The notes under the pieces: generated by a model
Database searches by the model: none
Told to the model about the DNA's origin: nothing
Seen by the model: the letters and a program-made list of their open reading frames with translations, nothing else
Made by a program: the position numbers and the translations under genes
Source: Roseimaritima sediminicola
Lineage (GTDB): Bacteria; Planctomycetota; Planctomycetia; Pirellulales; Pirellulaceae
NCBI RefSeq assembly: GCF_009618275.1
Contig: NZ_WIAD01000001.1
Coordinates: forward strand, 420,179-484,178
Length of the DNA: 64,000 nucleotides
Direction: 5' to 3'
Part shown: piece after piece, positions 18,986 to 27,934 of the stretch
Numbering within the stretch: position 1 is the stretch's first letter
Layout of the letters: every line of letters begins with the position of its first letter

Positions 18986-19846
18986 ATGCGACTGGGCGGA
19001 AGACGGAGAAGCAGCAACGTCGAAGACCGCCGCCGGATGGCGGGAAAGCCCGCTGCGGCGGCGGGAGGCATCGGAATCCTGGTCTTGGCCCTGGTCGTAT
19101 GGGCCTTGGGCGGCAATCCCATGCAGGTTTTGCAGCAAGCCCAACCTCCGGCACAACGAGCGGCCCCCGGCGGCGGAGCGGAGTTAACCGAAAAAGATAT
19201 CGCTGCCGGTCAGTTCGCCGAGACGATCCTGGCGAGCACCGAAGACGTGTGGGGCCGTCTGTTTGAGCAAAACAATTTGAACTACCGTCCCGCCCGCATG
19301 GTCCTGTTTCGTGGAACAACGTCCAGCGGATGTGGGCACGCCAGCAGTGCCACGGGGCCTTTCTACTGCCCGGCCGACCAAACCGTGTACCTGGACACCT
19401 CCTTCTTCGACCAGATGGCCGACCAATTGGGAGCTCCCGGCGATTTCGCTCAGGCCTACGTGATCGCGCACGAAGTCGGCCACCACGTGCAGAACCTGCT
19501 CGGCCGCACCGATTGGATGGACAGCCAACGCGGACAGGTCAGCAAGACCGAATACAACCGGCTGTCGGTTCGCCTGGAACTGCAAGCCGATTACTACGCC
19601 GGCGTCTGGGCCCACCACGAGCAGGCGAGGTTTGGAAGCCTCGAGCCGGGCGACGTGCGCGAGGGCCTGACCGCCGCCAGCGCCATCGGTGACGACCGAC
19701 TGCAGCGGCAAGCGACCGGACGCGTTGTCCCCGACTCCTTCACGCACGGGACCAGCGAGCAACGGCTGCGCTGGTTCTACGCCGGGTTCGAATCGGGCGA
19801 TCTAGGTGGAGCCGACACGTTCGAGATGCCCTACGAACGGTTGTGA
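18986..19846 (+). CDS. YpfJ-type neutral zinc metallopeptidase
   Basis: A membrane-anchored putative zinc peptidase of 286 aa (YpfJ/KPN_00313 family). The start R-R-R-S-S-N-V-E-D-R-R is the family signature; a helix follows (G-I-G-I-L-V-L-A-L-V-V-W-A-L-G), then the catalytic motif H-E-V-G-H-H and a later Glu in L-E-L-Q-A-D-Y-Y-A-G. I chose the ATG at 18986, since family members start a few residues before the signature. The peptidase role rests on the motif; no substrate is established for the family. Confidence 0.92.
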   Translation: MRLGGRRRSSNVEDRRRMAGKPAAAAGGIGILVLALVVWALGGNPMQVLQQAQPPAQRAAPGGGAELTEKDIAAGQFAETILASTEDVWGRLFEQNNLNYRPARMVLFRGTTSSGCGHASSATGPFYCPADQTVYLDTSFFDQMADQLGAPGDFAQAYVIAHEVGHHVQNLLGRTDWMDSQRGQVSKTEYNRLSVRLELQADYYAGVWAHHEQARFGSLEPGDVREGLTAASAIGDDRLQRQATGRVVPDSFTHGTSEQRLRWFYAGFESGDLGGADTFEMPYERL

Positions 19847-20034
19847 AGCCACACCACAACATAGCGAGGCTGTCCCAGTCGCAGCCTCCCGTCTGGGGCA
19901 AACAAGCTACTCAGCAGGCAGCGGCTTTCGGCATATCCGGCTTTTTCAGCGTTAGCCACGGTCGCCTGCCTGGAACCGGGACTAAACGCCAAACGGTCGA
20001 TGAAATGACCCGCCGGAGTGTTTTTTCTCACCTG

Positions 20035-20199
20035 CTCGTTTCTTTCGCGGAGCGAAAGGCGACACTGCTCGTTTCTTTCGCGGAGCGAAAGGCGACACTG
20101 CTCGTTTCTTTCGCGGAGCGAAAGGCGACACTGCTTGTTTCTTTCGCGGAGCGAAAGGCGACACTGCTCGTTTCTTTCGCGGAGCGAAAGGCGACACTA
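20035..20199. repeat. Five exact 33-bp tandem repeats
   Basis: Five head-to-tail units start at 20035, 20068, 20101, 20134 and 20167. Each contains the hairpin CTTTCGCGGAGCGAAAG followed by GCGACACTG; one C-to-T difference is seen in unit four. They lie just after the convergent aceF stop (20208), in its 3' UTR. A related 32-bp array is at 31080. The rest of 19847-20034 has no recognised gene. Confidence 0.97.
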
Positions 20200-20207
20200 C
20201 GGCGACA

Positions 20208-21716
20208 CTACAGCGCCAACAACAAGCGGCTGGGAGCTTCTAGATAACCGATCACGTCGTTCAGGAAGCGGGCTGCGGTGCCGCCGTCGACCAGGCGGTG
20301 GTCGTAGGACAGGCTGAGCGGCATCATCAGACGCGGCTGGATCGTGTCGTCGGGCATCACGACGGGCAGCTTGCGGCTGCGGCCGACCAACAGGATGGCG
20401 ACCTCGGGGATGTTGACGATCGGCGTGCTGTACTGGCCGCCGATCGCACCGAGATTGCTGATCGTGAACGTGCCGCCACGCAGATCCTTGACGTCGAACT
20501 GGCCACTGCGGACCTTGCCGGCCATCTCTGCCAAACCGCGCGCGATATCGGGGATGCCGCGTTGGTCGGTATTCTGCATCACTGGCACGACCAATCCACG
20601 ATCGGTATCCACGGCGATGCCGACGTTGACATAGTCTTTGTAGACGACCTGTTGGTTTTCCATGTCCAGCACGGCATTGATCGCCGGGTGGTGACGCAGG
20701 GCGGTCGCCACGGCTTTGATCAAAAACGGCATCGTGGTCAATTTGATGCCCTGGGCGGCGTAGTCTTCTTTGCTGCTGCCGCGGAGCCGTTCCAGGTCGG
20801 TGATGTCCGCATCGTCGAAATTCGTGACGCGGGGCACCGTGGACCAACTGCTGTGCATCTGGTTGGCGATGGTCTTGCGGATCTTGCTCATCCGCTCCAC
20901 CCGCACCGGACCGAAATCGTCCTGCGAAGCGTCGCCGGGCAGGGCGGGCGAGGCCGGCGTGGCAGGGCTGGCGCCGGTCACCTGACTGGTGGCCGTAGCG
21001 GCCGACGCTCCACCGCTGCGGGCCTTCTGGTTGGCCTGCCGAACCACCGCCAGGACGTCTTCGCGAGTGATCCGCCCGCCGTTGCCGCTGCCGGTGACGG
21101 TCGTCAGATCCACGCCGACTTCGCGAGCAAAGCGGCGAATGGCGGGACCGGCGGGAATCGCACCGGTCTCGGCCACCGTTTCCGGAGCGGCCGGAGCCTG
21201 AGCGGCGGGTTGCTGAGCGGCGGGTTGCTGCTGAGCGGCCGAAGCCTGAGCGGCGGGTTGCGGCGGTGCCTGCTGCGCGGGTGCCGGCTGCGCGGGTGCC
21301 GGCTGGGCCGGTTGCTCAGGCTGGGCGGGTTGCTCAGGGGCGGCCGGTTGCTCGGGGGCGGCGGGCGTTTGTCCCGAGGCGGCTTCGTCTTGCGGGGGCG
21401 CCGGCTCCGCCTTCGGTTCCGCTTCGGCTTGCGGCGGAGCGGCCTGCGCGTCGCCGCCTCCTCCGCTGGCTTCCGCGCCGGCTTCGACCTTCATCAACAG
21501 GCCACCGATGGGCACCGTATCGCCGGCTTTGACAGCGATCTCGACCACTTTGCCAGCCACCGAAGCGGGGACCGGGACGGTGGCCTTGTCGGTTTCCATT
21601 TCCACGATGTCCTGTCCGGCGCTGATCGTGTCGCCTTCGGAGACCAGGACTTCCAGGACATCGCCCGATTCGATTCCTTCGCTCAATTCCGGCAGTTTAA
21701 CTTCTTCGATGGCCAT
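20208..21716 (-). CDS. aceF: Pyruvate dehydrogenase E2 (dihydrolipoyl acetyltransferase)
   Basis: The core subunit of the pyruvate dehydrogenase complex, which transfers acetyl groups from lipoyl to CoA. Domains in order: one lipoyl domain at about 1-78 (lipoyl lysine in M-E-T-D-K-A-T-V), a long Ala/Pro/Gln-rich flexible linker to about 180, a subunit-binding domain (P-A-I-R-R-F-A-R-E-V-G-V-D; G-G-R-I-T-R-E-D-V), and the catalytic domain with S-Y-D-H-R-L-V-D-G-G near the end. It follows aceE by 82 bases. No E3 (lpd) gene is nearby. Confidence 0.97.
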   Translation of the reverse strand: MAIEEVKLPELSEGIESGDVLEVLVSEGDTISAGQDIVEMETDKATVPVPASVAGKVVEIAVKAGDTVPIGGLLMKVEAGAEASGGGGDAQAAPPQAEAEPKAEPAPPQDEAASGQTPAAPEQPAAPEQPAQPEQPAQPAPAQPAPAQQAPPQPAAQASAAQQQPAAQQPAAQAPAAPETVAETGAIPAGPAIRRFAREVGVDLTTVTGSGNGGRITREDVLAVVRQANQKARSGGASAATATSQVTGASPATPASPALPGDASQDDFGPVRVERMSKIRKTIANQMHSSWSTVPRVTNFDDADITDLERLRGSSKEDYAAQGIKLTTMPFLIKAVATALRHHPAINAVLDMENQQVVYKDYVNVGIAVDTDRGLVVPVMQNTDQRGIPDIARGLAEMAGKVRSGQFDVKDLRGGTFTISNLGAIGGQYSTPIVNIPEVAILLVGRSRKLPVVMPDDTIQPRLMMPLSLSYDHRLVDGGTAARFLNDVIGYLEAPSRLLLAL

Positions 21717-21798
21717 AGATGTGAAGACAAAAAAGGGTGTGTAGATGAAAGAATCGGTTGAGGCCCGCGCGCGTCAGCGCGCCCGGGCGAACCGCCGG

Positions 21799-24525
21799 TT
21801 ATGCGAAGTAGGGGTTGGGTTTTTCGCGATCGTAATCCAGATCGGTAATCGCCTGGTCGACATCTTCGGCCGTCACCACGCCGGCCTTGCTCAACCGGTG
21901 CAGGGCGGCGATCGTGATCGATTCGGCATCGACTTCGAAGTGTCGCCGTAGGGCTTCGCGGGTTTCGCTGCGTCCCATCCCGTCGGTCCCCAGGACGTAG
22001 TAGTCGCCGGGGATGAAGGGGGTCAGTTGTTCACCCAGCGCCCGGACGTAGTCGCTGGCCGAGATGAACGGTCCTTCGACGCCCTCGAGCTGCTGTTCGA
22101 GGTAGCTTTTGCGGGGCGTTTCGGTGGGATGCAGCATGTTCCAGCGTTGGCAGTCCGCCGCCTCGCGGCGCAACTGGGTGTAACTGGTCACGCTCCAGAC
22201 ATCGCTGGCGATACCGTACTTTTCGGCCAACAACTTCTGGGCGTTCAGGGTGCAGTTCAGGATCGCTCCGCTACCGAACAACTGGACGCGCGCCTTGGCA
22301 CCGTCGACCTCCTGGCTGCGGAGTTTGTAGATCCCTTTGATGATGCCTTCTTCGGCACCCTCGGGCATGGCCGGGTGTTCGTAGTTGTCGTTTTCGGCCG
22401 TGATGTAGTAGATGGCGTCTTCGCCGTCCTGATACATCCGCTTGAGCCCATCCATGACGATCACGGTCAATTCGTAGGCGAACGCCGGATCGTAGGCGCG
22501 GACGGTCGGGAACGCGATCGCATTGAGCAGGCTGTGGCCGTCCTGGTGCTGGAGGCCTTCGCCGTTGAGCGTGGTACGGCCGGCCGTGCCACCGATCAAA
22601 AAGCCCTTGGCCCGCATGTCGGCGGCGGCCCAAATCAGGTCGCCGATGCGTTGGAAGCCGAACATGCTGTAGTAGACGAAGAACGGAATCATGTTCACGC
22701 CGTGCAGGCTGTACGCGGTGCCGGCGGCATTGAAGCTGCTCATCGAGCCGGCTTCGGTGATGCCTTCTTCCAGCATTTGGCCGTCCTGGGCCTCTTTGTA
22801 GTACATCACCTGGGCGCTATCGACCGGCTCGTACAACTGGCCGGCATGGGCATAGATCCCGATTTGTTTGAACATGCCTTCCATCCCGAACGTGCGGGAT
22901 TCGTCGGGCACGATCGGCACGATGTGTTTGCCGATTTTCTTGTCGTTGCAAAGATCCGTCAGCAACCGCACGAAAGCCTGCGTCGTGCTGACCGCCCTGC
23001 CTTTGCTGTCCTGGGTGAATTTGCGATAGTCATCCAGGGTGGGCACTTCGATCGTGGGATGCTTGGTGGGTCGCGACGGAACGTAACCGCCCAGGGCCTC
23101 GCGCCGCTGCTTGAGGTACTTCATTTCCTGGCTGGACTCGGTCGGCTTGTAGAACGGCGCGTTGCCGACTTCGTCGTCGCTGATCGGGATCCCAAAGCGG
23201 GTGCGGAACTCCAGCAGCTCGGCTTCGTTCAGCTTTTTCTGGTTGTGAGCGACGTTCTTGCCCTCACCGGCTTCGCCCAGTCCGTAGCCCTTGATGGTCT
23301 TGGCGAGGATCACGGTCGGCCGACCGTTCTTGGTGTTGACCGCTTGATGATACGCGGCGTACACCTTTTCGGGATCGTGGCCACCGCGACGCAGCTTCTC
23401 CAGCCGCTCGTCGCTGTAGTTCTTGACCAACTCCAGCAATTCCGGGTACTTGCCGAAGAAGTGTTCGCGGATGTAGCTGCCGGGCATGACGGTGTATTTT
23501 TGGAACTGGCCGTCGACCACTTCATTCATCCGCCGGACCAGCAGACCGCTGGTGTCGCGTTCGAGCAGCTCGTCCCAGTCGTCGCCCCAGACGACCTTGA
23601 TCACGTTCCAGCCGGCACCGCGGAAGATCGATTCCAGTTCCTGGATGATCTTGCCGTTACCGCGAACCGGCCCGTCGAGACGTTGGAGGTTGCAGTTGAT
23701 AACAAAGATCAAGTTGTCCAGTTTCTCGCGAGAGGCCAGCGTGATCGCGCCCAGCGTCTCCGGCTCGTCGCACTCGCCGTCGCCCAGGAAGGCCCAGACG
23801 CGTTGGTTGCTGGTGTCTTTCAGGCCGCGGTCCCGTAGGTATTCGTTGAACCGAGCCTGATAGATGGCCATGATCGGCCCGAGGCCCATCGAGACCGTGG
23901 GATACTCCCAAAAACCAGGCATCAACCAGGGGTGCGGGTAACTGCTCAGGCCGCCGCCGTCGGCCAGTTCGCGGCGGAAGTTTTCGAGGTCCTGTTCGCT
24001 TAATCGGCCTTCGAAAAACGCACGGGAGTACATGCCGGGCGAGGCGTGGCCTTGGAAATAGACCGAGTCGCCGCTGTACCCGTCTTCACCGCGACCGCGG
24101 AAAAAGTGATTGAAGGCGACCTCGTACAGCGTGGCCGACGAAGCGAACGTGCTGATGTGACCGCCGATGCCGTCACTGCGTTTGTTGCCGCGAGTGACCA
24201 TGGCCATGGCGTTCCAGCGGATGATCGATTTGATCCGCCGCTCGAGGTCGCGGTTGCCGGGGTAGGCCGGTTGATCTTTGCGCGGAATCGTGTTGACGTA
24301 GGGCGTTTCCGTCTCCGAAGGCAATTGCACGCCTTCGGTGGCCGCGCGGTCGCGCAGTTGGTCGAGCAGGAAACGAGCCCGTTCGGGTCCCTTGCTCTGC
24401 AGCACGTACTGCAGCGACGAGAGCCACTCGGCGGTTTCGGACGGATCGGGATCCACGACCGCTCGTTCCCCAAGGGCGTTATTCAATTCTTGTTGTGCAA
24501 TCGTCTTGGCATCGGAATCGGCCAT
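21799..24525 (-). CDS. aceE: Pyruvate dehydrogenase E1, homodimeric type
   Basis: The thiamine-diphosphate decarboxylase of the pyruvate dehydrogenase complex, 908 aa, matching the homodimeric AceE family in length. The ThDP/Mg motif G-D-G-E-C-D-E-P with downstream N-C-N-L-Q-R-L-D is visible in the first third, the transketolase-type pyrimidine domain in the centre, and a C-terminal domain ending P-N-P-Y-F-A. The ATG at 24525 has AAAGGAAA upstream. Its N-terminal 40 residues would bind E2. Transcribed with aceF. Confidence 0.98.
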   Translation of the reverse strand: MADSDAKTIAQQELNNALGERAVVDPDPSETAEWLSSLQYVLQSKGPERARFLLDQLRDRAATEGVQLPSETETPYVNTIPRKDQPAYPGNRDLERRIKSIIRWNAMAMVTRGNKRSDGIGGHISTFASSATLYEVAFNHFFRGRGEDGYSGDSVYFQGHASPGMYSRAFFEGRLSEQDLENFRRELADGGGLSSYPHPWLMPGFWEYPTVSMGLGPIMAIYQARFNEYLRDRGLKDTSNQRVWAFLGDGECDEPETLGAITLASREKLDNLIFVINCNLQRLDGPVRGNGKIIQELESIFRGAGWNVIKVVWGDDWDELLERDTSGLLVRRMNEVVDGQFQKYTVMPGSYIREHFFGKYPELLELVKNYSDERLEKLRRGGHDPEKVYAAYHQAVNTKNGRPTVILAKTIKGYGLGEAGEGKNVAHNQKKLNEAELLEFRTRFGIPISDDEVGNAPFYKPTESSQEMKYLKQRREALGGYVPSRPTKHPTIEVPTLDDYRKFTQDSKGRAVSTTQAFVRLLTDLCNDKKIGKHIVPIVPDESRTFGMEGMFKQIGIYAHAGQLYEPVDSAQVMYYKEAQDGQMLEEGITEAGSMSSFNAAGTAYSLHGVNMIPFFVYYSMFGFQRIGDLIWAAADMRAKGFLIGGTAGRTTLNGEGLQHQDGHSLLNAIAFPTVRAYDPAFAYELTVIVMDGLKRMYQDGEDAIYYITAENDNYEHPAMPEGAEEGIIKGIYKLRSQEVDGAKARVQLFGSGAILNCTLNAQKLLAEKYGIASDVWSVTSYTQLRREAADCQRWNMLHPTETPRKSYLEQQLEGVEGPFISASDYVRALGEQLTPFIPGDYYVLGTDGMGRSETREALRRHFEVDAESITIAALHRLSKAGVVTAEDVDQAITDLDYDREKPNPYFA

Positions 24526-25114
24526 ACTTCGATTTCCTTTCCCGCCCAGCGGGTTACTTCAGCGTATGTGACTCGCGCTTTCACTACGGCGGTGCAACGA
24601 GGATTATTCCACCGCTGGGGCCCGCCAGCTGCGCGGCTATAGCGGTTGCGTAGATTGGATGTCTTCGTGGGACCTACCGAGGTTACTCAAAAAGGGGGCG
24701 ATTCGACAAGGTGATCGCTCCATCGGAGAACCGCGAATCCTGCGATTGCCTCGATCCCATCCAGTCTCCCAAGCGGCCTCGCTGCCGTTCGTATTGTAGA
24801 CGACCGAGAAGGGAACCGGGCTGGCGACGCCTCGCCAGCGGCCTGTCGATTCAGTCGAAAACGCATCTCTTAGGTGAGCCGTGAGGGCGATCGCGCCGGT
24901 TTTGCGCCGACGACCCCGAAGCGATCGCCCAAACGGCTCGATCCATCGACAGCCCGCGAGCTCGGCTCGCGCCCGAAACGCCGCCCAGCCCTAGGCTGCA
25001 CACGACCCCCTTGCGCCACGCTACGGACACAATCCGCCCCGCTAACACCTGCTTTAACCAACAAGCCCGCTCGATCACAATGGGACGCCCCCCCAAAATT
25101 CAGGAAAGCACGCC
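24526..25114. other. Intergenic, divergent promoter region; no gene seen
   Basis: These 589 bases separate the divergent aceE and a hypothetical gene. They should carry the aceE promoter. Short open frames exist on both strands but have no recognisable product, ribosome-binding site or codon pattern that I can support. I could not assign promoter boxes. Confidence 0.6.
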
Positions 25115-25735
25115 ATGCGTTTTGACATCCGTTCGACCTACTACCCGATCCCTTCCGAGCCGGATGATTATATCCGAGCGCACGAGGTTTCGATCCTCTG
25201 CGCTTGCGCAGACGAAGATACCGGCGAGGTGGTGGCGGGGCGGGTGGCCGTAGATTACCTGGACATTACCCGCGCTGAAGCGGCCGGGCAGGATATTTGT
25301 CACATCTGCGACGCCGACTCTCAAGGTTGGAGCGACGTGTACGCGGCGACGATCGAACCGGCCACCGACTTTGCCGAGATCCGGCGTGACTTCGAATTCG
25401 ATGATCCAGTCTTTGGTTTGGTCTTTGTTCACCAAGCCGTGCTGCATCGATCGCTGGACGATTGGCGGCAGATGATCTTCGATTCGATTTGCGAGATGTT
25501 TCCCCCCGAATCGGCGACGGTGATGTGGAAACACACGACCGAGATGACCGACAAGGAGTTGGCGAGCCTGGGATTCCGGATCGTCGCGGGCCACAACCTA
25601 CTGTTTCGCCCCAACATGCTCAAACACGCCTACATCACGGCCGAGGACGAACGCGCGCCGCTGTTTGATCTGCAAGTACCGGCCGACGCCGAAGACTGGG
25701 TCGAGGAGCACTGGGACCCGACGGACATGGACTGA
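25115..25735 (+). CDS. Hypothetical protein, 206 aa
   Basis: I do not recognise it with certainty. It is an acidic soluble protein without signal peptide. The pattern of an N-terminal strand pair, a mid-chain F-G-L-V-F-V-H-Q-A-V-L-H-R-S, a long helix, and a late E-L-A-S-L-G-F-R resembles a divergent GNAT acetyltransferase fold, but the acetyl-CoA loop (Q/R-x-x-G-x-G/A) is not evident, so this is only a possibility. It ends 25 bases before the convergent 613-aa gene. Confidence 0.75.
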   Translation: MRFDIRSTYYPIPSEPDDYIRAHEVSILCACADEDTGEVVAGRVAVDYLDITRAEAAGQDICHICDADSQGWSDVYAATIEPATDFAEIRRDFEFDDPVFGLVFVHQAVLHRSLDDWRQMIFDSICEMFPPESATVMWKHTTEMTDKELASLGFRIVAGHNLLFRPNMLKHAYITAEDERAPLFDLQVPADAEDWVEEHWDPTDMD

Positions 25736-25760
25736 CGACCAAGACTTGCTGCGGCGACTT

Positions 25761-27602
25761 CTACCGCTGGCCCGTTGGCTCTGCGACGTCGTCGGTTGTG
25801 AGCAGGGTTGTGAGCAGGGGCTGGGTATAGCCGTCGGGCCAGGCGGTAGAGAGATTCAGGTGCAGGTGGGCGGCTTGGTCGAGCTGGCTCATCAGATTCA
25901 CGGTTTTGCTCAGCCGTTCGATGGTGGCTTCCAGCATCCTGCCGCGCTGCTCGAGCAGCTCGCGCTGGGGCCGCAGCTGCCGCTGCTCCGTTCGCCTGGC
26001 CTCGGCGTAGTGGGCACGAAAGCGTTCCAGTTGCAGCTGGTTCTGCTGGTGCAAGCCGATCAACCGTTCGATGGCTTGTTCGACACCCGGCAGTGAGACC
26101 GCCCGCCAGGGCAGCGACGGAACCAGCTGGATCATCGTGCGCTGCCGGCAGACCAGTTGCCGCCCGGTTTGGATGTCGAAGTGCGTGCGCAGCTCGATCG
26201 TCGCGTCCTCTTCGGCGGTCCAGCGTGCGACCGCCCGCATCCGCCGAGCGAGTTGGCCGGCGGGAGCTTCGACCCAATCGAATCGCACGCCATCGGGCAC
26301 GTCGACGTCGATGTCCAGCCGCGTGGCGAGCGCATGCGGTGGCGATTCGAGCGACCAGGTGAGCCGCCGGTCCGCCTGATCGAGCCGGAGGACGACCGGA
26401 TCGATAGGACGGGATTCTCGCAGGTACAGTTTCCGCGGTCCGGCCGCAGTCCGCAGGCGGAGCCGGCCGTAGTGCACGTCTTGCAGTTTCCAGCGTCGCT
26501 CCGCCGCTGCGTCCGTCCACTTCCAAACGGTTTGCGTAGCGTCCGTATCCGGTGGCGCGGTCGTTTCGATGCGGGCGACCGGCAGCGGATCTGCTCGGTC
26601 CGGCGCGGCGGATTCCTCCTGAAGGAAAACCTCCCACCGGCCTTTTTCCGTTTGCAGGATGGTGACGGGACAGTCGCCGGCGGGAACCTCCAGCTCGATG
26701 CGACTGGCTGGCTGGTCGAGCAGCAGCGTTGCCTCACCGGCCGCATCGATCGGCAGCAGCGAGACGGCCGGCGGACGGGAAGTGACCGAGACTTCCTCCT
26801 GGCCCGCTTCCGGCGTCCTCTGCGGGGCTGCCCCCAAAGAACCATCCGATTCAGAAGCGGCCCGCGCGTCCGTCTCCGGCGCGTCGTCACGGGTTTCCCT
26901 TAGCGGTTCCTCGACCGGGTCCAACAGGTCATCGAGACTTCCCGCCAACTCGGCCGTGGGAAAGACAGGGTCGCCCAGCGAGTTGCCGCTCTCTTGCGGA
27001 AGCTCCGTTGGCGGCGTCGTCTCGGGGTCCCAGTGCAGCGAAAAGGCGCCGGCTGCTGGCGAGGCTGCATCATCCACGACTCTTGCCAGCGGCTCGGTGG
27101 GCGGATTGCGCGGGGCGTCGAAGTGGGGGCGAGGCGGTTCGGAGAAGGCCCGGTGGTCGGCGGTGGTGCTCCGAGGCTCCGATGGCAGGCGGTAGAGGAG
27201 CGACAGGATAACCAGCAGACACACCAAGGCGGCCGAGCACCGCAGCACGGTGCGGCGACCGCGGCGGACGGCGCCGCGTCGTCGAGACGCCACAGGGCGA
27301 TGGCTCCGAGCCGCGTTTGCTTCGTCGATCATCATGACCGCCACGTCGCCGGCGGTGCGGGAGGCCAGCGGAATCAGGCGGTTGTAGCGGTCGACGGCCA
27401 AGTGGTAGGGCGAGAGCGGAACGCCGGCAAAGCGGCCGGAGGCCTGGCCGGCTTGCCACTGCTGCTGCCAGTGCTGAAGGACCACCTCCGGCGGCGGACC
27501 GAGTCGAGCGATCAGAGCGGCGATCGATTCACGTGGCGGGTCGACGACCGGCGCGAGTTGGGAATGGTCCCTGTCCGGTTGGTGCTCGGACGGTTTTGTC
27601 AT
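25761..27602 (-). CDS. Single-TM hypothetical protein, 613 aa
   Basis: I do not recognise the family. A polar N-terminal part of about 140 residues contains the helix-rich segment P-P-E-V-V-L-Q-H-W-Q-Q-Q-W and ends in an Arg-rich stretch (R-R-R-G-A-V-R-R-G-R-R) before one membrane helix (C-S-A-A-L-V-C-L-L-V-I-L-S-L-L). An acidic Pro-rich linker follows, then a beta-rich region, and finally a likely coiled coil over the last 130 residues (repeated L/Q/R/E heptads). The positive charges before the helix predict the short part inside and the long part outside. The ATG at 27602 is preferred over a GTG at 27629. Confidence 0.8.
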   Translation of the reverse strand: MTKPSEHQPDRDHSQLAPVVDPPRESIAALIARLGPPPEVVLQHWQQQWQAGQASGRFAGVPLSPYHLAVDRYNRLIPLASRTAGDVAVMMIDEANAARSHRPVASRRRGAVRRGRRTVLRCSAALVCLLVILSLLYRLPSEPRSTTADHRAFSEPPRPHFDAPRNPPTEPLARVVDDAASPAAGAFSLHWDPETTPPTELPQESGNSLGDPVFPTAELAGSLDDLLDPVEEPLRETRDDAPETDARAASESDGSLGAAPQRTPEAGQEEVSVTSRPPAVSLLPIDAAGEATLLLDQPASRIELEVPAGDCPVTILQTEKGRWEVFLQEESAAPDRADPLPVARIETTAPPDTDATQTVWKWTDAAAERRWKLQDVHYGRLRLRTAAGPRKLYLRESRPIDPVVLRLDQADRRLTWSLESPPHALATRLDIDVDVPDGVRFDWVEAPAGQLARRMRAVARWTAEEDATIELRTHFDIQTGRQLVCRQRTMIQLVPSLPWRAVSLPGVEQAIERLIGLHQQNQLQLERFRAHYAEARRTEQRQLRPQRELLEQRGRMLEATIERLSKTVNLMSQLDQAAHLHLNLSTAWPDGYTQPLLTTLLTTDDVAEPTGQR

Positions 27603-27934
27603 GTGCTGTTGCCCCCGTTTGTGTCGCACACGATTCCTGTTCCGCCGGTCATCATAACGAATGCGGATGTCACGGGGAAACGATCGCGGCCGGTGGTCGG
27701 CAAAGTTTTCCTCACAGGATCGTCCGGAATAAACGCAACCCGAGGTCGGTTCGTGCCGATAATTCCGTCGGGAGCGATTCGTAGGATCGTGTTGGTTGGT
27801 GGGGTGCGTCCCGTTTCAGGACGCACTGATGCCGACACGATTGACGAACGGCAAGCACAAATGCCAGGGGGGAATTTCCTTCTCTTCGCGATTCGGACAA
27901 GCTGTAGCGGCAGGGGGCCGCGGAGACATTCCTA
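27603..27934. other. Intergenic, divergent; no gene seen
   Basis: A stretch of 332 bases between two divergent genes. It should hold promoters for both, but no ORF, hairpin or repeat stands out. Promoter boxes could not be assigned with confidence. Confidence 0.6.

Noticed and set aside
20035..20199. Possible CRISPR array at the 33-bp repeats
   Set aside because: No spacers between units.
20018..20317. Short frames encoding S-E-R-R-H-C repeats
   Set aside because: Translation of the 33-bp hairpin array, not a protein gene.
20298..21761. 487-aa plus-strand frame opposite aceF
   Set aside because: Low-complexity Gly/Arg/Leu product caused by the Ala/Pro linker of E2 on the other strand.
22027..23838. 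603-aa plus-strand frame opposite aceE
   Set aside because: Shadow of a firmly identified gene.
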